The translations under genes were made by a program, and so were the position numbers. DNA of 64,000 nt, from assembly GCA_036725605.1 (NCBI GenBank), contig DAIMDW010000001.1, forward strand, positions 310,001-374,000, read 5' to 3'. The stretch is from CALBTQ01 sp036725605 (GTDB lineage Bacteria > Lernaellota > Lernaellaia > Lernaellales > Lernaellaceae). The notes under the pieces were generated by a model. The model worked only from the letters and a program-made list of their open reading frames with translations. It searched no databases and was not told the origin of the DNA. Below are positions 18,910 through 27,893 of the stretch, piece after piece; the stretch's first letter is position 1, and each line of letters starts with the position of its first letter.

Positions 18910-20336
18910 GTTTGGTCCGCCTTGCGTTGCAGTCCCGCCAGCGTTTTGCGCGGCAGATTGCCGAAGCCGCCGTTGGACAAAAAGACGAGTTGGTCGCCCT
19001 GTTGCACCATGGCGGCAAGCGCGGCCGACACGTCGTCATAGTTTTCCGCGTAGATTGCCGTCGTGCCGTTGCGCCCGATTTGCCCGACCAAGGCGGCCAC
19101 GTCGAGTTTGTCGGCGGGTAACCGGCCGTGCTTGGCGAAGACCTCGCAGATGATCACCGCCGCGGCCGCGCCGAAAGCCCGCGCGTATTCTTCCTGGAAA
19201 ATGCGCCGCCGCGAGGTGTTGGTGCGCGGCTCGAACACCGCGACCAGCCGCCGCTCGGGCCGCGCCTCGCGCAGCGCTTCGAGTGTGACGCGCACGGCGG
19301 TCGGATGATGCGCAAAGTCGTCGATCACCAGCACGCCGCCCGCCTCGCCCAACACCTGCTGCCGCCGTTTGGCCCCGGCGAACGATTGCAGACCGGCGGC
19401 GATTTGTTCGTCGCGCAAGCCGACCCGCCGCGCCGCCGCGATCACGCCAAGTGCGTTGAGCAGGTTGTAGCGGCCGAATTGATTCATCGTAAAACGCGCG
19501 GTGGGCGAGCCGTGTTCGAGCAAATCGAAGGTGGTGTGCATCGCCGGTCCGGCAACGAGGCGCGCGCTTAAATCGGCCGGATGATCCAGACCGTAGGTGA
19601 CGACCGGACACGAGGCGCGCGGCAGCAGGGAGCGCACACGCGGACAATCGACGCCGGCGATCAACAAGCCCTCGCGCGGCAGCGTTTCGATCAACTCGCC
19701 GAACACGCGCACGATGCTGTCCAGATCGGGATAGATGTCGGCGTGATCGAATTCGATGTTGCCCACCGCGGCCACGTCCGGCCGGTAGCGCAGGAACTTG
19801 GGCGCCTTGTCGAACCAGGCGACGTCGTATTCGTCGCCCTCGACCAACGCCCATGCGCCGTTGCCGACGCGGTAGCTGGCTTGCGTGTTTTCCAGCACGC
19901 CGCCGATCAGGTAGGTCGGATCCACCTCCGCCGCGTTCAGCACCTGCGCCAGCATGGCCGTCGAGGTGGTTTTGCCGTGCGTGCCGCACATGGCGATGAG
20001 CGTTTTATCGGCGAAGAAAAAGGTGCGTAGCGTTTCAACCATCGATTGATACGGCAGGCCGCGCGCGAGCACGGCGTCGCCCTCGGGATTGCCGCGACTG
20101 ACGACGTTGCCGATCACCACCAGATCCGGCGCGGGGTCGAGATGTTCGGGCAGATACCCCTGGCGGATCTCGATGCCCAGGGCGGCCAGTTGGTCGCTCA
20201 TCGGCGGATAAACGTTGACGTCCGAACCGGTGACGCGGTAGCCGCGGCTTTTGAGCATGCCCGCCAGACTGCCCATCGCCGTGCCGCAAATGCCGATCAG
20301 ATGGATATGCCGGACCTGTGTCGGATCGATGTTCAC
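18906..20336 (-). CDS. mpl: UDP-N-acetylmuramate:L-Ala-gamma-D-Glu-meso-Dap ligase Mpl
   Basis: 476 residues from GTG 20336, overlapping the previous stop (GTGA). The N-terminal Rossmann GICGTAMGSLAG, P-loop CGTHGKTTST, central EGDEYDVAW and DFAHHPTAV motifs are those of the Mur-ligase family. FDKAPKF and the MurC-like architecture indicate Mpl, which rejoins salvaged murein tripeptide to UDP-MurNAc. The neighbours ldcA and a penicillin-binding-type serine hydrolase are in line with cell-wall recycling. Length is close to the usual 450-460. Distinguishing it from MurC rests on the GTAMGSLAGMLK and EYDVAWFDK patterns. Confidence 0.88.
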   Translation of the reverse strand: MNIDPTQVRHIHLIGICGTAMGSLAGMLKSRGYRVTGSDVNVYPPMSDQLAALGIEIRQGYLPEHLDPAPDLVVIGNVVSRGNPEGDAVLARGLPYQSMVETLRTFFFADKTLIAMCGTHGKTTSTAMLAQVLNAAEVDPTYLIGGVLENTQASYRVGNGAWALVEGDEYDVAWFDKAPKFLRYRPDVAAVGNIEFDHADIYPDLDSIVRVFGELIETLPREGLLIAGVDCPRVRSLLPRASCPVVTYGLDHPADLSARLVAGPAMHTTFDLLEHGSPTARFTMNQFGRYNLLNALGVIAAARRVGLRDEQIAAGLQSFAGAKRRQQVLGEAGGVLVIDDFAHHPTAVRVTLEALREARPERRLVAVFEPRTNTSRRRIFQEEYARAFGAAAAVIICEVFAKHGRLPADKLDVAALVGQIGRNGTTAIYAENYDDVSAALAAMVQQGDQLVFLSNGGFGNLPRKTLAGLQRKADQT

Positions 20337-21409
20337 GTGCGCAAGGCCTCCATAACCGCGTTGTGGACCAACGGTCGTATTTGCCGGATTTTTTCGTTGC
20401 CGCGCGTGGGGTGCACACGGTTGGTCAGCAGGACGATCGTGATCGCCGCTTGCGGATCGCACCAGGCGCTCACGCCGGTGAAGCCCAGGTGACCGAACGT
20501 TTCCGGCGACATGTGTCGGCCGGTGGACGATCCCTGGTCGCTGGGCGAATCGAAACCGTAGCGGAAGCTGGCCGGCTCGTTCAACTCGTTGCGTCGCATG
20601 AAGCGCCGCAGGGTGCTTTCCGAAAACAAGCGTCCCCGCCCCTGCAGCGCCAGACGATATTCCTCCAGCAGACGGGCCACGCCCTCGGCCGTGCCGAACA
20701 TGCCGGCCTGCCCCAGGCAACCGCCGGCCGACCAGGCGTTTTCGTCCTGTACTTCGCCGCATAGGACGCGCTTGCGCCACGGACAATTCTCCGTGGCGGC
20801 CACGGACAACCCATCGCGCGCGGCGATCGAGCCGAAATGCAGACGGTCGATCTCCAACGGGGCGAGGATCTGCTCGGCAACGAAATCGGGTAAAGCCTGT
20901 CCGCTCACCGCCTCGACCATGAAGCCGATCAAGCCGATGCCGACGTCGCTGTAGCGTTCGACCGTGCCGGGCGTGGCGACCAGCGTTTCGCGGCTCAGCA
21001 GTTGCCGCATGTCGTCTTTCGCGTCGACCGTGCCCAGCAGGTTTTGCGGAATGCGCTGATAGAACGGATGCCAGTCGGCCAGGCCGCTGGTGTGATTGAG
21101 AAAAAAGTAAACGGGAATTTCCGCCAGCAACGGATGCAGGTCCGGCAGATACGCCCCGAGGCCGACTTCGAGCTCGATCGTTCCGCGCTGCGTCAGCAAC
21201 ATCACCGCCGGCGTCGTGCCCAGGATCTTGGTCAGGCTGGCCAGATCGAACCAGGTGTCGGTGGTCATCGCCGCCGGCAAGTCGTAGCGCGTCACGCCGT
21301 GCGCGGACTCGTGAACGGTTCGCCCTTCGTGATCGACACGCAACACCGCGCCGGGCAGGTTACGCCGCTTGCAGGCTTCGTCCAGAATGCGGCGTACTTT
21401 GCTCAGCAT
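20333..21409 (-). CDS. serine hydrolase, class C beta-lactamase/penicillin-binding type
   Basis: 358 residues from ATG 21409 (GGGGGG just upstream). No export signal is evident. The S-x-x-K motif is S58-L-T-K61; a Y-S-D triad (ERYSDVG) stands where Y-x-N is usual, and HLGFTG gives H-x-G. These define the AmpC/DD-peptidase/esterase superfamily. Its place between ldcA and mpl suggests work on muropeptides in the cytoplasm, but an esterase role is equally possible. The start overlaps the ldcA end by 7 bases. Confidence 0.85.
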   Translation of the reverse strand: MLSKVRRILDEACKRRNLPGAVLRVDHEGRTVHESAHGVTRYDLPAAMTTDTWFDLASLTKILGTTPAVMLLTQRGTIELEVGLGAYLPDLHPLLAEIPVYFFLNHTSGLADWHPFYQRIPQNLLGTVDAKDDMRQLLSRETLVATPGTVERYSDVGIGLIGFMVEAVSGQALPDFVAEQILAPLEIDRLHFGSIAARDGLSVAATENCPWRKRVLCGEVQDENAWSAGGCLGQAGMFGTAEGVARLLEEYRLALQGRGRLFSESTLRRFMRRNELNEPASFRYGFDSPSDQGSSTGRHMSPETFGHLGFTGVSAWCDPQAAITIVLLTNRVHPTRGNEKIRQIRPLVHNAVMEALRT

Positions 21410-22335
21410 ACGCCCCCCTGGGTGAAAACGATTTGCGGCGCGACCGCGTCGAGCGACACGCGCACGCCCAGGGGGATCATCCGATTGTGGCCGTGATGGC
21501 CGAAGTCGAGCCCGGCCAGCAACGGCACATTCAGTTCGCCGAGGCAATCGATGAGCAGACGGTCGGTTTCCGCCGCGTCGATCGTCTCGCCGAAATTGCC
21601 GACGGCCACCGCCGCGACGCCGTCCAGATGCCCGCCCATACGCAAGGTGGTCAACAGACGATCGAGGCGGTACGGCGGTTCGTTGACATCCTCGATCAGC
21701 AGCACCGCGCCGTTCAGCGACGGCAAGCGCCCGGCGATCGCCAACTGGCCCAGCAGCGTCAGGTTGCCGCCCAACAGCGGGCCCTGCGCCGCGCCGGATT
21801 TCACCCAGCGCGCATCGGCCCCGCTCAGCGGCGACGGCGGCGCGGTCGAGGTGAGCGCGGCGAAATAGGCGTCGAGCTGCGCCGGCGACAGACGGTCGAT
21901 TTGCGTGCCGGCGATCATCGGTCCGCTGAAGGTGACCAAACCGAGGCGCCGCCGTAAGTCCATCTGCAACGCGGTAACGTCGGAAAAGCCGACGATGATT
22001 TTCGGCGTTTGCCGCAGGGCCTCGACGTCGATCAAATCAAGCAGGCGCAGCGAACCGTAGCCGCCGCGCGCGCAGATCAGCGCCTTGATGCGCTCGTCGC
22101 GCAACGCTTCGTTGATGACCGCCGCGCGCTCGCGATCGCCGCCGGCCAGGTACCTTTCCTTCAGAAAAATATTGTCGTGCCGGTGGACGGCAAATCCGTG
22201 CGCGCGCCAGATGCGCTCCCCGGCGTCCAGGCGCTCGGGCGCGAACGGACCCGCCGGCGCAATAACCGCGACCAGGTCATTCGGCTGCAAAGAGGGAGCG
22301 AACTGAAGAGGCGGAGGATCGTTGTGCGCATTCAA
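21403..22335 (-). CDS. ldcA: muramoyltetrapeptide (LD-) carboxypeptidase, family S66
   Basis: 310 residues, normal for the family. The catalytic Ser is S118 in GFSDVTAL, the Glu is E215 in IEDVNEPPYRLDR, and the His is H280 in FGHHG; RGGYGSLRLL is also typical. LdcA removes the terminal D-Ala from murein tetrapeptides in the cytoplasm, giving the tripeptide that Mpl uses two genes downstream. The start is a TTG at 22335 with a poor ribosome site, chosen because the family begins about 20 residues before VAVIAPAGP. Confidence 0.9.
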   Translation of the reverse strand: MNAHNDPPPLQFAPSLQPNDLVAVIAPAGPFAPERLDAGERIWRAHGFAVHRHDNIFLKERYLAGGDRERAAVINEALRDERIKALICARGGYGSLRLLDLIDVEALRQTPKIIVGFSDVTALQMDLRRRLGLVTFSGPMIAGTQIDRLSPAQLDAYFAALTSTAPPSPLSGADARWVKSGAAQGPLLGGNLTLLGQLAIAGRLPSLNGAVLLIEDVNEPPYRLDRLLTTLRMGGHLDGVAAVAVGNFGETIDAAETDRLLIDCLGELNVPLLAGLDFGHHGHNRMIPLGVRVSLDAVAPQIVFTQGGVC

Positions 22336-22347
22336 CGGAGAAGCCCG

Positions 22348-22554
22348 TCAGAGAGTTTCTCGTCTTTCGGAAAGCATATTTTCCAAGGTGATCAACAAAC
22401 CCTTCATATCGTCTTGACGATTGTGTTTGAGGGCGTAGCCTTCGAGTTCGTTCTGCATCAAGGCCAGGTCGTTGATGTCGAAATCGGCCAGGTATTCTTC
22501 CAGTTTATTGTCTTTATGAGCTTTAATAACATCATCAAGGTTGAAGAATCCCAT
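22348..22554 (-). CDS. small acidic helical protein, unknown
   Basis: 68 residues from ATG 22554, preceded by GGAGG. It is predicted helical and acidic in the middle (KLEEYLADFDINDLALMQNE), with no cysteines or membrane helix. The good ribosome site and position between lipA and ldcA (12 bases before ldcA) favour a real gene. No family is recognised. Confidence 0.6.
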   Translation of the reverse strand: MGFFNLDDVIKAHKDNKLEEYLADFDINDLALMQNELEGYALKHNRQDDMKGLLITLENMLSERRETL

Positions 22555-22623
22555 CGCCCGTTCCTCCTTCGGTAATCGTCGGGATCGATTGTAACACATG
22601 CCGATAAGGGAACAAGACGTTAT

Positions 22624-23478
22624 CTACTCGCGGTTGCACATCATCCGATCGGCCAGGTAACTCGAACGGACCAGCGGCGCCGCGGCGACGTTGGTAAAGC
22701 CGATTCCCCCGGCGATTGTTCCCCAGGTCGCAAATTCGTGCGGCGGTATATACCGCACAACCGGTAGGCATGACAAGCGGGGGCGCAAATATTGTCCGAT
22801 GGTCACCGCGCGAACGCCGGCCGCGTGCAAATCGCGCAACACCGCTTCGATTTCTTCTTTTTCTTCGCCCAACCCCAACATCAAACCGCTTTTGATCAAG
22901 GCCTGCGGCATGCGCCGGGCCATATACGCCAGCACGTCCAGACTGGTGCGGTAATCGGCCTGGGCGCGCGCGGTGGCGTAAAGGCGCGGCACGGTTTCGA
23001 CGTTGTGGTTGAACACATCCAGCGGCGCGTCGACCAGCAGGTCCAGCGCCTCATGGCTGCCGCGAAAATCGGGCGTGAGCACCTCCACCGTCGCCGACGG
23101 AAGTTCGGTTTTGATCGCCGTTACGCAAGCGCGAAAATGCTCCGCGCCGCCCAGCGGGAGATCGTCGCGGGTGACGCTGGTGAGCACCACGTGGGTCAGT
23201 TCCATTTCTTTGGCGGCGTTGGCGACCAGTTGAGGCTCTTGCGGATCCGGCGCCGGCGGCTGCCCGTGCTCGATGTTGCAGAAGCCGCAATTGCGCGTGC
23301 AGCGATTGCCCAGAATCATAAAGGTCGCCGTCGGCCGTGCGAAACATTCGGCCATGTTCGGACAGCGCGCCTCCTCGCAAACGGTGTGCAGCCGGCGGCC
23401 GCGCAGCCGTTTTTTCATCTGATGAATTTTAACCACGTCGCGCTTTGATTGGCGCAGCCACGGCGGCAGACGATCCAT
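22624..23478 (-). CDS. lipA: lipoyl synthase
   Basis: 284 residues. The auxiliary cluster motif C-x4-C-x5-C is CEEARCPNMAEC, and the radical SAM motif is CTRNCGFC. The family's ATFMILGNRCTR, VVLTSVTRDDL and TVEVLTPDF follow. It inserts two sulfurs into octanoyl groups of 2-oxoacid dehydrogenases and GcvH. ATG 23478 overlaps the recG stop by one base (TAATG), and the start residues MDRLPPWLR match the family. No lipB is seen nearby. The conserved C-terminal RSSYLAD is present. Confidence 0.95.
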   Translation of the reverse strand: MDRLPPWLRQSKRDVVKIHQMKKRLRGRRLHTVCEEARCPNMAECFARPTATFMILGNRCTRNCGFCNIEHGQPPAPDPQEPQLVANAAKEMELTHVVLTSVTRDDLPLGGAEHFRACVTAIKTELPSATVEVLTPDFRGSHEALDLLVDAPLDVFNHNVETVPRLYATARAQADYRTSLDVLAYMARRMPQALIKSGLMLGLGEEKEEIEAVLRDLHAAGVRAVTIGQYLRPRLSCLPVVRYIPPHEFATWGTIAGGIGFTNVAAAPLVRSSYLADRMMCNRE

Positions 23479-25568
23479 TAGCCGTTGCCTCCTTCTCCCA
23501 CCAGCGCGCCCCATCGTTGAATGACGGTCATGCGCGCCCATTCGTTTTCCGGCCGGCGCAGGTGCGGGTCGTCGCGCAGGACGCGCAACGCTTCCGCGCG
23601 GGCCTCGTCGAGCAATGGTAAATCATGGATGGTCCAGGCGGCAAAGCGCAACGACGGCAGGCCGGCCTGGCGCACGCCGAACAATTCTCCCGGTCCGCGT
23701 TGTTTCAAATCGGCCTCGGCGATGGCGAAACCGTCGTTGCGGGCGGCGAGCATCGCCAGGCGCGCGTGCGCCTCGTCGGTGGTGGCGGCGTTGTGCAGCA
23801 ACACGCACAGGCCGTCGCGTTCGCCGCGCCCGATGCGTCCGCGCAACTGGTGCAACTGGCTGAGGCCGAAATGGTCGGCGTTTTCGACGACGAGCACCGA
23901 AGCGTCCGGCACGTCGAGGCCGACCTCGATGACGGTCGTGGCCACGAGCACCCGCGTTTTTTTGGCGGCGAATTCCTCGAGCACATCCTGGCGCGCGGCC
24001 GGCTTCATGCGCCCGTGCAGCACCTCGACGCCGAACTCGGCCAGTGGCCCCAGGGACAACTCCGCCACGAGCGAAGTGACATCCTTTTTGCGCGGATCGA
24101 GCGTCGCCAGACGCGGACAAACGACAAAGCACTGTTCGCCCGCGCGCAGCCGCTCGGCGACGATTTTGTACACGTCGTCGCGTTGCGTTTCGTCGGCCAG
24201 ACGCGTTTCGACCAGCCCGCGCCCGCCGGGTTTTTCGTCGAGCTTGCTGACGTCCAGATCGCCGTAGACGGTCAGCGCCAGACTGCGCGGAATGGGCGTG
24301 GCGGTGAGGACCAGCACGTCGGGTTGCGGACCCTTTTGAATCAACGCCGCACGCTGCGCGACGCCGAATTTGTGTTGCTCGTCGACGACCACCAGTCCCA
24401 GGCGCGAAAACTGCACGCCGCCCGAAAGCAGCGCGTGCGTGCCGACGACGATGCGCTCCAGCCCCAGCGCGATGCGTTCCTCCAGCCGCCGCCGCGGCGC
24501 GCCGGTCAGCGAACCGGTGACGAGCGCGACCGACAGTCCGTGCGGCGCGAGCCATTGCGTGAAACGCTCCGCATGCTGGCGCGCGAGGATCTCCGTGGGA
24601 GCCATCACGGCCGCCTGCCAACCGTGTTGCGCGGCGACGAACGCGGCGAGCAACGCCAGGACGGTCTTGCCCGAGCCCACGTCGCCGTGCAGCAAGCGAT
24701 GCATCGGATGATCGTCGGCCATGTCGGCCAAGATCGCGGCGAGCGAATCCCGCTGTCCGGCGGTCAACGCGAAGGGCAAGGTTTGCCGCAACGGCGCACA
24801 GGTCGTCTCCGGTTGCGGATAGGCGATGCCCTCGCGTTTTCGACCGGCGGCGCGCTGCATGGCCAGTCCCAGTTGAAAGGCGAACATTTCCTCGAAGAGC
24901 AGACTGCGCAGGACGACGCCGCGCGGATCCTGCAATGTTTCCAGCGACGTTTCGTCAGGCGGATGATGCAGATGCGTCGCGGCTTCGCCCAGCGGCAACA
25001 GGCCGTGGCGTTCGCGCACCTCGGCGGGCAACGCGCCCGGCCAGTGTGGCGCGATGCGCTCCAACGCGGTGCGCACGATCCTGCGCCAGGATTTTTGCCG
25101 CAGCCCTTCGGTCTCGCTGTAAATCGCGCGCAGGCCGCCGGAGAGCGTGTTTTCGTCGATCGTCTGCGCGTCGGGATTTTGCAGTTGCACCGTTTCGTTA
25201 TAGGCGCGCACGTCGCCGGTCACCAGCAATCGGTCGCCGTGATTGAATTCGCTGCCGCCCCAGCCGAACCAGACCACGCGCACTTCGCCGCTCGCGTCGG
25301 CCAGCGTCGCTTCGGTGCGGCGCAACCGACCGCGTCCGCCCAGGGTGCGGATTTTGCTCACTTGCCCGATGATGGTGGCGCGGCCGTCGAGTTGCAGTTG
25401 GGCAATCGGGGTGATCGAGCGGCGATCCTCGTAGCGCAGAGGCAGCGTCAAGAGCAGGTCTTCAATGGTGGCGATGCCTTTGCGTTGCAGCAGCGCGGCC
25501 GTCTTCGGGCCGATGCCCGGGAGGCGGTCGACGGCTTGCAGGTGTTCGCTGCGATAGGTATCGGTCAT
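23478..25568 (-). CDS. recG: ATP-dependent DNA helicase RecG
   Basis: 696 residues in full architecture: an N-terminal helix-hairpin-helix-like opening (LPGIGPKTAALL), the OB-fold wedge domain (about 60-150), the helicase core with Walker A GDVGSGKT, the motif II box DEQHKFGV (RecG usually has DEQHRFG), TATPIPRSLA, QLRGRIGRG and the C-terminal TRG region. RecG drives branch migration and replication fork reversal. It is close in length to the E. coli protein (693). Confidence 0.95.
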   Translation of the reverse strand: MTDTYRSEHLQAVDRLPGIGPKTAALLQRKGIATIEDLLLTLPLRYEDRRSITPIAQLQLDGRATIIGQVSKIRTLGGRGRLRRTEATLADASGEVRVVWFGWGGSEFNHGDRLLVTGDVRAYNETVQLQNPDAQTIDENTLSGGLRAIYSETEGLRQKSWRRIVRTALERIAPHWPGALPAEVRERHGLLPLGEAATHLHHPPDETSLETLQDPRGVVLRSLLFEEMFAFQLGLAMQRAAGRKREGIAYPQPETTCAPLRQTLPFALTAGQRDSLAAILADMADDHPMHRLLHGDVGSGKTVLALLAAFVAAQHGWQAAVMAPTEILARQHAERFTQWLAPHGLSVALVTGSLTGAPRRRLEERIALGLERIVVGTHALLSGGVQFSRLGLVVVDEQHKFGVAQRAALIQKGPQPDVLVLTATPIPRSLALTVYGDLDVSKLDEKPGGRGLVETRLADETQRDDVYKIVAERLRAGEQCFVVCPRLATLDPRKKDVTSLVAELSLGPLAEFGVEVLHGRMKPAARQDVLEEFAAKKTRVLVATTVIEVGLDVPDASVLVVENADHFGLSQLHQLRGRIGRGERDGLCVLLHNAATTDEAHARLAMLAARNDGFAIAEADLKQRGPGELFGVRQAGLPSLRFAAWTIHDLPLLDEARAEALRVLRDDPHLRRPENEWARMTVIQRWGALVGEGGNG

Positions 25569-25619
25569 GCGCGGATGCCGTCCGGTCTTGTCGGTTTGTG
25601 CAGGGCGACGGCGACGTCC

Positions 25620-26384
25620 TTACGTCGTGCGCGTCCGGCCGCCACCGCGTCCGCCGCGACGACGACCACCGCGCCGGCTTTTGCGTTTTTCCGGCGAAGC
25701 GCCCTCGCCGCCCGACTGTTGTTGCGGCGCAGCGGGTTTGGCTTGCTGCGGAGCGGTTTGTTGCTGTTGTTGCTGCTGCGGCCCCGACGGTTTGCGGCCG
25801 CGTTGTCCGCCACGGTCACGATCGCGACGGCCCGGCTCGCGTTGGGCGGGCTTTTTTTCGCCTTTGTTGAAAGCCAGTTCCGAACGGCTGGCTTTGTCCG
25901 GTTCCTCGGCGGCCATCTCGCCGACTTTTTTCGCGGGGCGCATCGGGCGCCGGGGCGGACGATGTTTGTTGCGTTCGGCGCGCAGCCGTTCTTTTTGCGC
26001 CTTTTCTTTCTGCCGCAACACGCGTTCCTGATTACCGATCAACTCGGCCACCGACGCGGGCGGCTCGCCCAGTTCGACGCGATCGGAATTGAGCGCCTGT
26101 TCCGAGGCGATCAGCGCTTCCACGTTTTCGATGATGTGCAGCGCTTCCTCGCTGGCGTAGGTGCGGTTTTCGTCGTCGAGCGCTTCGTAGCCGCTGTAGA
26201 TATTGCGCAGATCGTTGAGCATCACTTCGGTGGAGATGCGCAAGTCCTTGCGGCGCAGCAGGCGCATGACGTGTTCGCGCACCTGCGCGCCGTGATCGCT
26301 GTGGCGCTGGTTCGCGTTCGCGTCGTGCAACTGCTCGGTCAACATTTCCCGCAGACGACCGATCGTCTTTTTCATTTCATCCAT
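25620..26384 (-). CDS. uncharacterised protein with Gln-rich and RGG-type basic tail
   Basis: 254 residues. The first 120 are helical and charged with no named domain. From about 125 the sequence is low-complexity: Arg/Pro/Lys-rich, a run of seven Gln (about 208-214) inside a Gln/Pro/Ala block, then a C-terminus rich in RGG and RRGG units ending GGGRTRTT. RGG tails typically bind RNA. The ATG overlaps the radical SAM stop by 8 bases (ATGGATGA); a second ATG three codons later is possible. No function is assigned. Confidence 0.65.
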   Translation of the reverse strand: MDEMKKTIGRLREMLTEQLHDANANQRHSDHGAQVREHVMRLLRRKDLRISTEVMLNDLRNIYSGYEALDDENRTYASEEALHIIENVEALIASEQALNSDRVELGEPPASVAELIGNQERVLRQKEKAQKERLRAERNKHRPPRRPMRPAKKVGEMAAEEPDKASRSELAFNKGEKKPAQREPGRRDRDRGGQRGRKPSGPQQQQQQQTAPQQAKPAAPQQQSGGEGASPEKRKSRRGGRRRGGRGGGRTRTT

Positions 26385-27261
26385 TTACTTGTCTCCACCC
26401 TCGCGTCAAACCCAGGCGGCGGGCCGTGCGCCATGCACGCTCCCGTTCCCGCCGATGCAACGAGCGATTCAATCCCTCCCGCGTGACAGCTTGGTGCGCG
26501 GGAAAATATTGCGTCATCAGGCTGATGGGTATTGCGTTCTTATACCTTCTTTTCAATTTGTACAACACCCGGCGCGTTTCTTCCAGCCGTCCCGGCAACA
26601 CGAGGTGCCGAATGAGCATGCCCGCGTCGGCCAGACCGTTTTCGTCGATGTGCAGCGGGCCGTAATGTTCGACCAGCCAGTCGATGGCCCGCCAGTTGGC
26701 CGCCGGCAGCCAGCGGTAACCGGACAGCTCGTGCGCCATATCCGGCGAGAGGTACTTGATGTCCGGCAGCCAGATTTGCACGGTGGAGGTCAGCAGCTTG
26801 AGCACCTCCACGCGCTCGAAGCCGTTGGAGTTGGCCAGCAGTGGAATGGTCAGGCCGCGTCGGCGCGCCAGATACGCGGCGGCGGCGATTTGCGGCCAGT
26901 AGTGCGTCGGATTGACCAGGTTGACGTTGTGCGCGCCGCGACGTTGCAGGCGCAGCATCGCTTCGGCCAGTTGATCGACGCTGCGGACTTCGCCCACGCC
27001 CCGACGGCTGATCGGCCAGTTCTGGCAGAACAGACAATGCAACGTGCAGTGGCTGAAGAAGATCGTCCCCGCGCCGCGCGTGCCGCTGATCGGCGGTTCC
27101 TCGCCGTGATGCAGCGTGACCGAGGCGATGCGTAGTTCGTCGCCCGCGCGGCAGACGCCCGCTTGCCCTTCCCGTCGCCGAGCGCCGCAGCGGCGCGGGC
27201 AGATACGGCAGGGCGACTGCAAGCGGTACAGTTCACGAATGGCGGATAAAGCCACGGACAT
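26377..27261 (-). CDS. radical SAM protein of the PflX type (COG1313)
   Basis: 294 residues from ATG 27261. The N-terminus holds CRICPRRCGARR and GVCRAGD, an extra cysteine set found in the PflX/PflA-like group. The SAM cluster motif is CTLHCLFC, followed by QNWPIS. NLVNPTHY and the LPDIKYL segment are typical. The related protein of the AmmeMemoRadiSam set is another branch of this superfamily, so a link to the MEMO/AMMECR1 fusion at 8015 is possible but unproven. The substrate is unknown. Confidence 0.85.
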   Translation of the reverse strand: MSVALSAIRELYRLQSPCRICPRRCGARRREGQAGVCRAGDELRIASVTLHHGEEPPISGTRGAGTIFFSHCTLHCLFCQNWPISRRGVGEVRSVDQLAEAMLRLQRRGAHNVNLVNPTHYWPQIAAAAYLARRRGLTIPLLANSNGFERVEVLKLLTSTVQIWLPDIKYLSPDMAHELSGYRWLPAANWRAIDWLVEHYGPLHIDENGLADAGMLIRHLVLPGRLEETRRVLYKLKRRYKNAIPISLMTQYFPAHQAVTREGLNRSLHRRERERAWRTARRLGLTRGWRQVNG

Positions 27262-27269
27262 GGGGCTTC

Positions 27270-27890
27270 CTAAAAACGGTAAAACTCCATGGCGTCGATG
27301 TGCTTGTAGCGATCGGCTTTCAGGCGGCGGATGGCCAGATCGCGAATCAGCGAGCGATAGCCTTCCTCGTCGTCGACCGTCAGCGACTTGACCCGTTTGA
27401 CGATCTGCTTGGCCACCGACAACGGATGAAAGATGTAGCCCTTGGAAAAACGCCATCCTTCCCGATACGGCAACAGGCGCGCCTCGAACACCTGCCCCTT
27501 GGTGAACACGGAGGGCAGTTCGTCGCTCACGTAATACTTTGCCTTGGTCAGCAGGTCGCGCACATGCACGCCGTGCTTGTCGATTTTTTTGACCAGAAAC
27601 AGGCTGTGGATGTTCTTGCCGAAGCCCTCGTACACTTCGCATTCCTCGGGAGGCAGTTTTTCGCTACGCATCCGCAAAAACGATTGCATCGGCGTCAGAC
27701 CGCTTTGCGGCAACACGCGCTCGAAGAGGAACCAATCCAAAAACCGGTCGAGGTGCGCCTCGAACGAAGCCTCGTTTTCCGAGACGCGGCCCAGCCCGGC
27801 GAAGTACTCGACGCGAGCGGCCAGCAACTCGGTGTGGAACGCCTCGTCGGCGTATTCCTGCAGGGCATCCAGGTAAGTTTCAATCGCCAT
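27270..27890 (-). CDS. uncharacterised protein, about 206 residues
   Basis: A soluble, mixed-charge protein starting at ATG 27890, three bases after pyrC ends and eight before the radical SAM gene. It has a recognisable FLDWFLFERVLP segment (about 50-61) and a globular C-terminal half without catalytic motifs I can name. There are no signals for export and no membrane helices. Codon use and tight spacing on both sides support a real gene. Confidence 0.7.
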   Translation of the reverse strand: MAIETYLDALQEYADEAFHTELLAARVEYFAGLGRVSENEASFEAHLDRFLDWFLFERVLPQSGLTPMQSFLRMRSEKLPPEECEVYEGFGKNIHSLFLVKKIDKHGVHVRDLLTKAKYYVSDELPSVFTKGQVFEARLLPYREGWRFSKGYIFHPLSVAKQIVKRVKSLTVDDEEGYRSLIRDLAIRRLKADRYKHIDAMEFYRF

Positions 27891-27893
27891 CGA

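Noticed and set aside
23625..26486. A 953-codon open frame on the + strand
   Set aside because: It is antisense to recG and its neighbour, has Arg/Gln/His-heavy composition typical of GC-rich shadow frames, and shows no domain.
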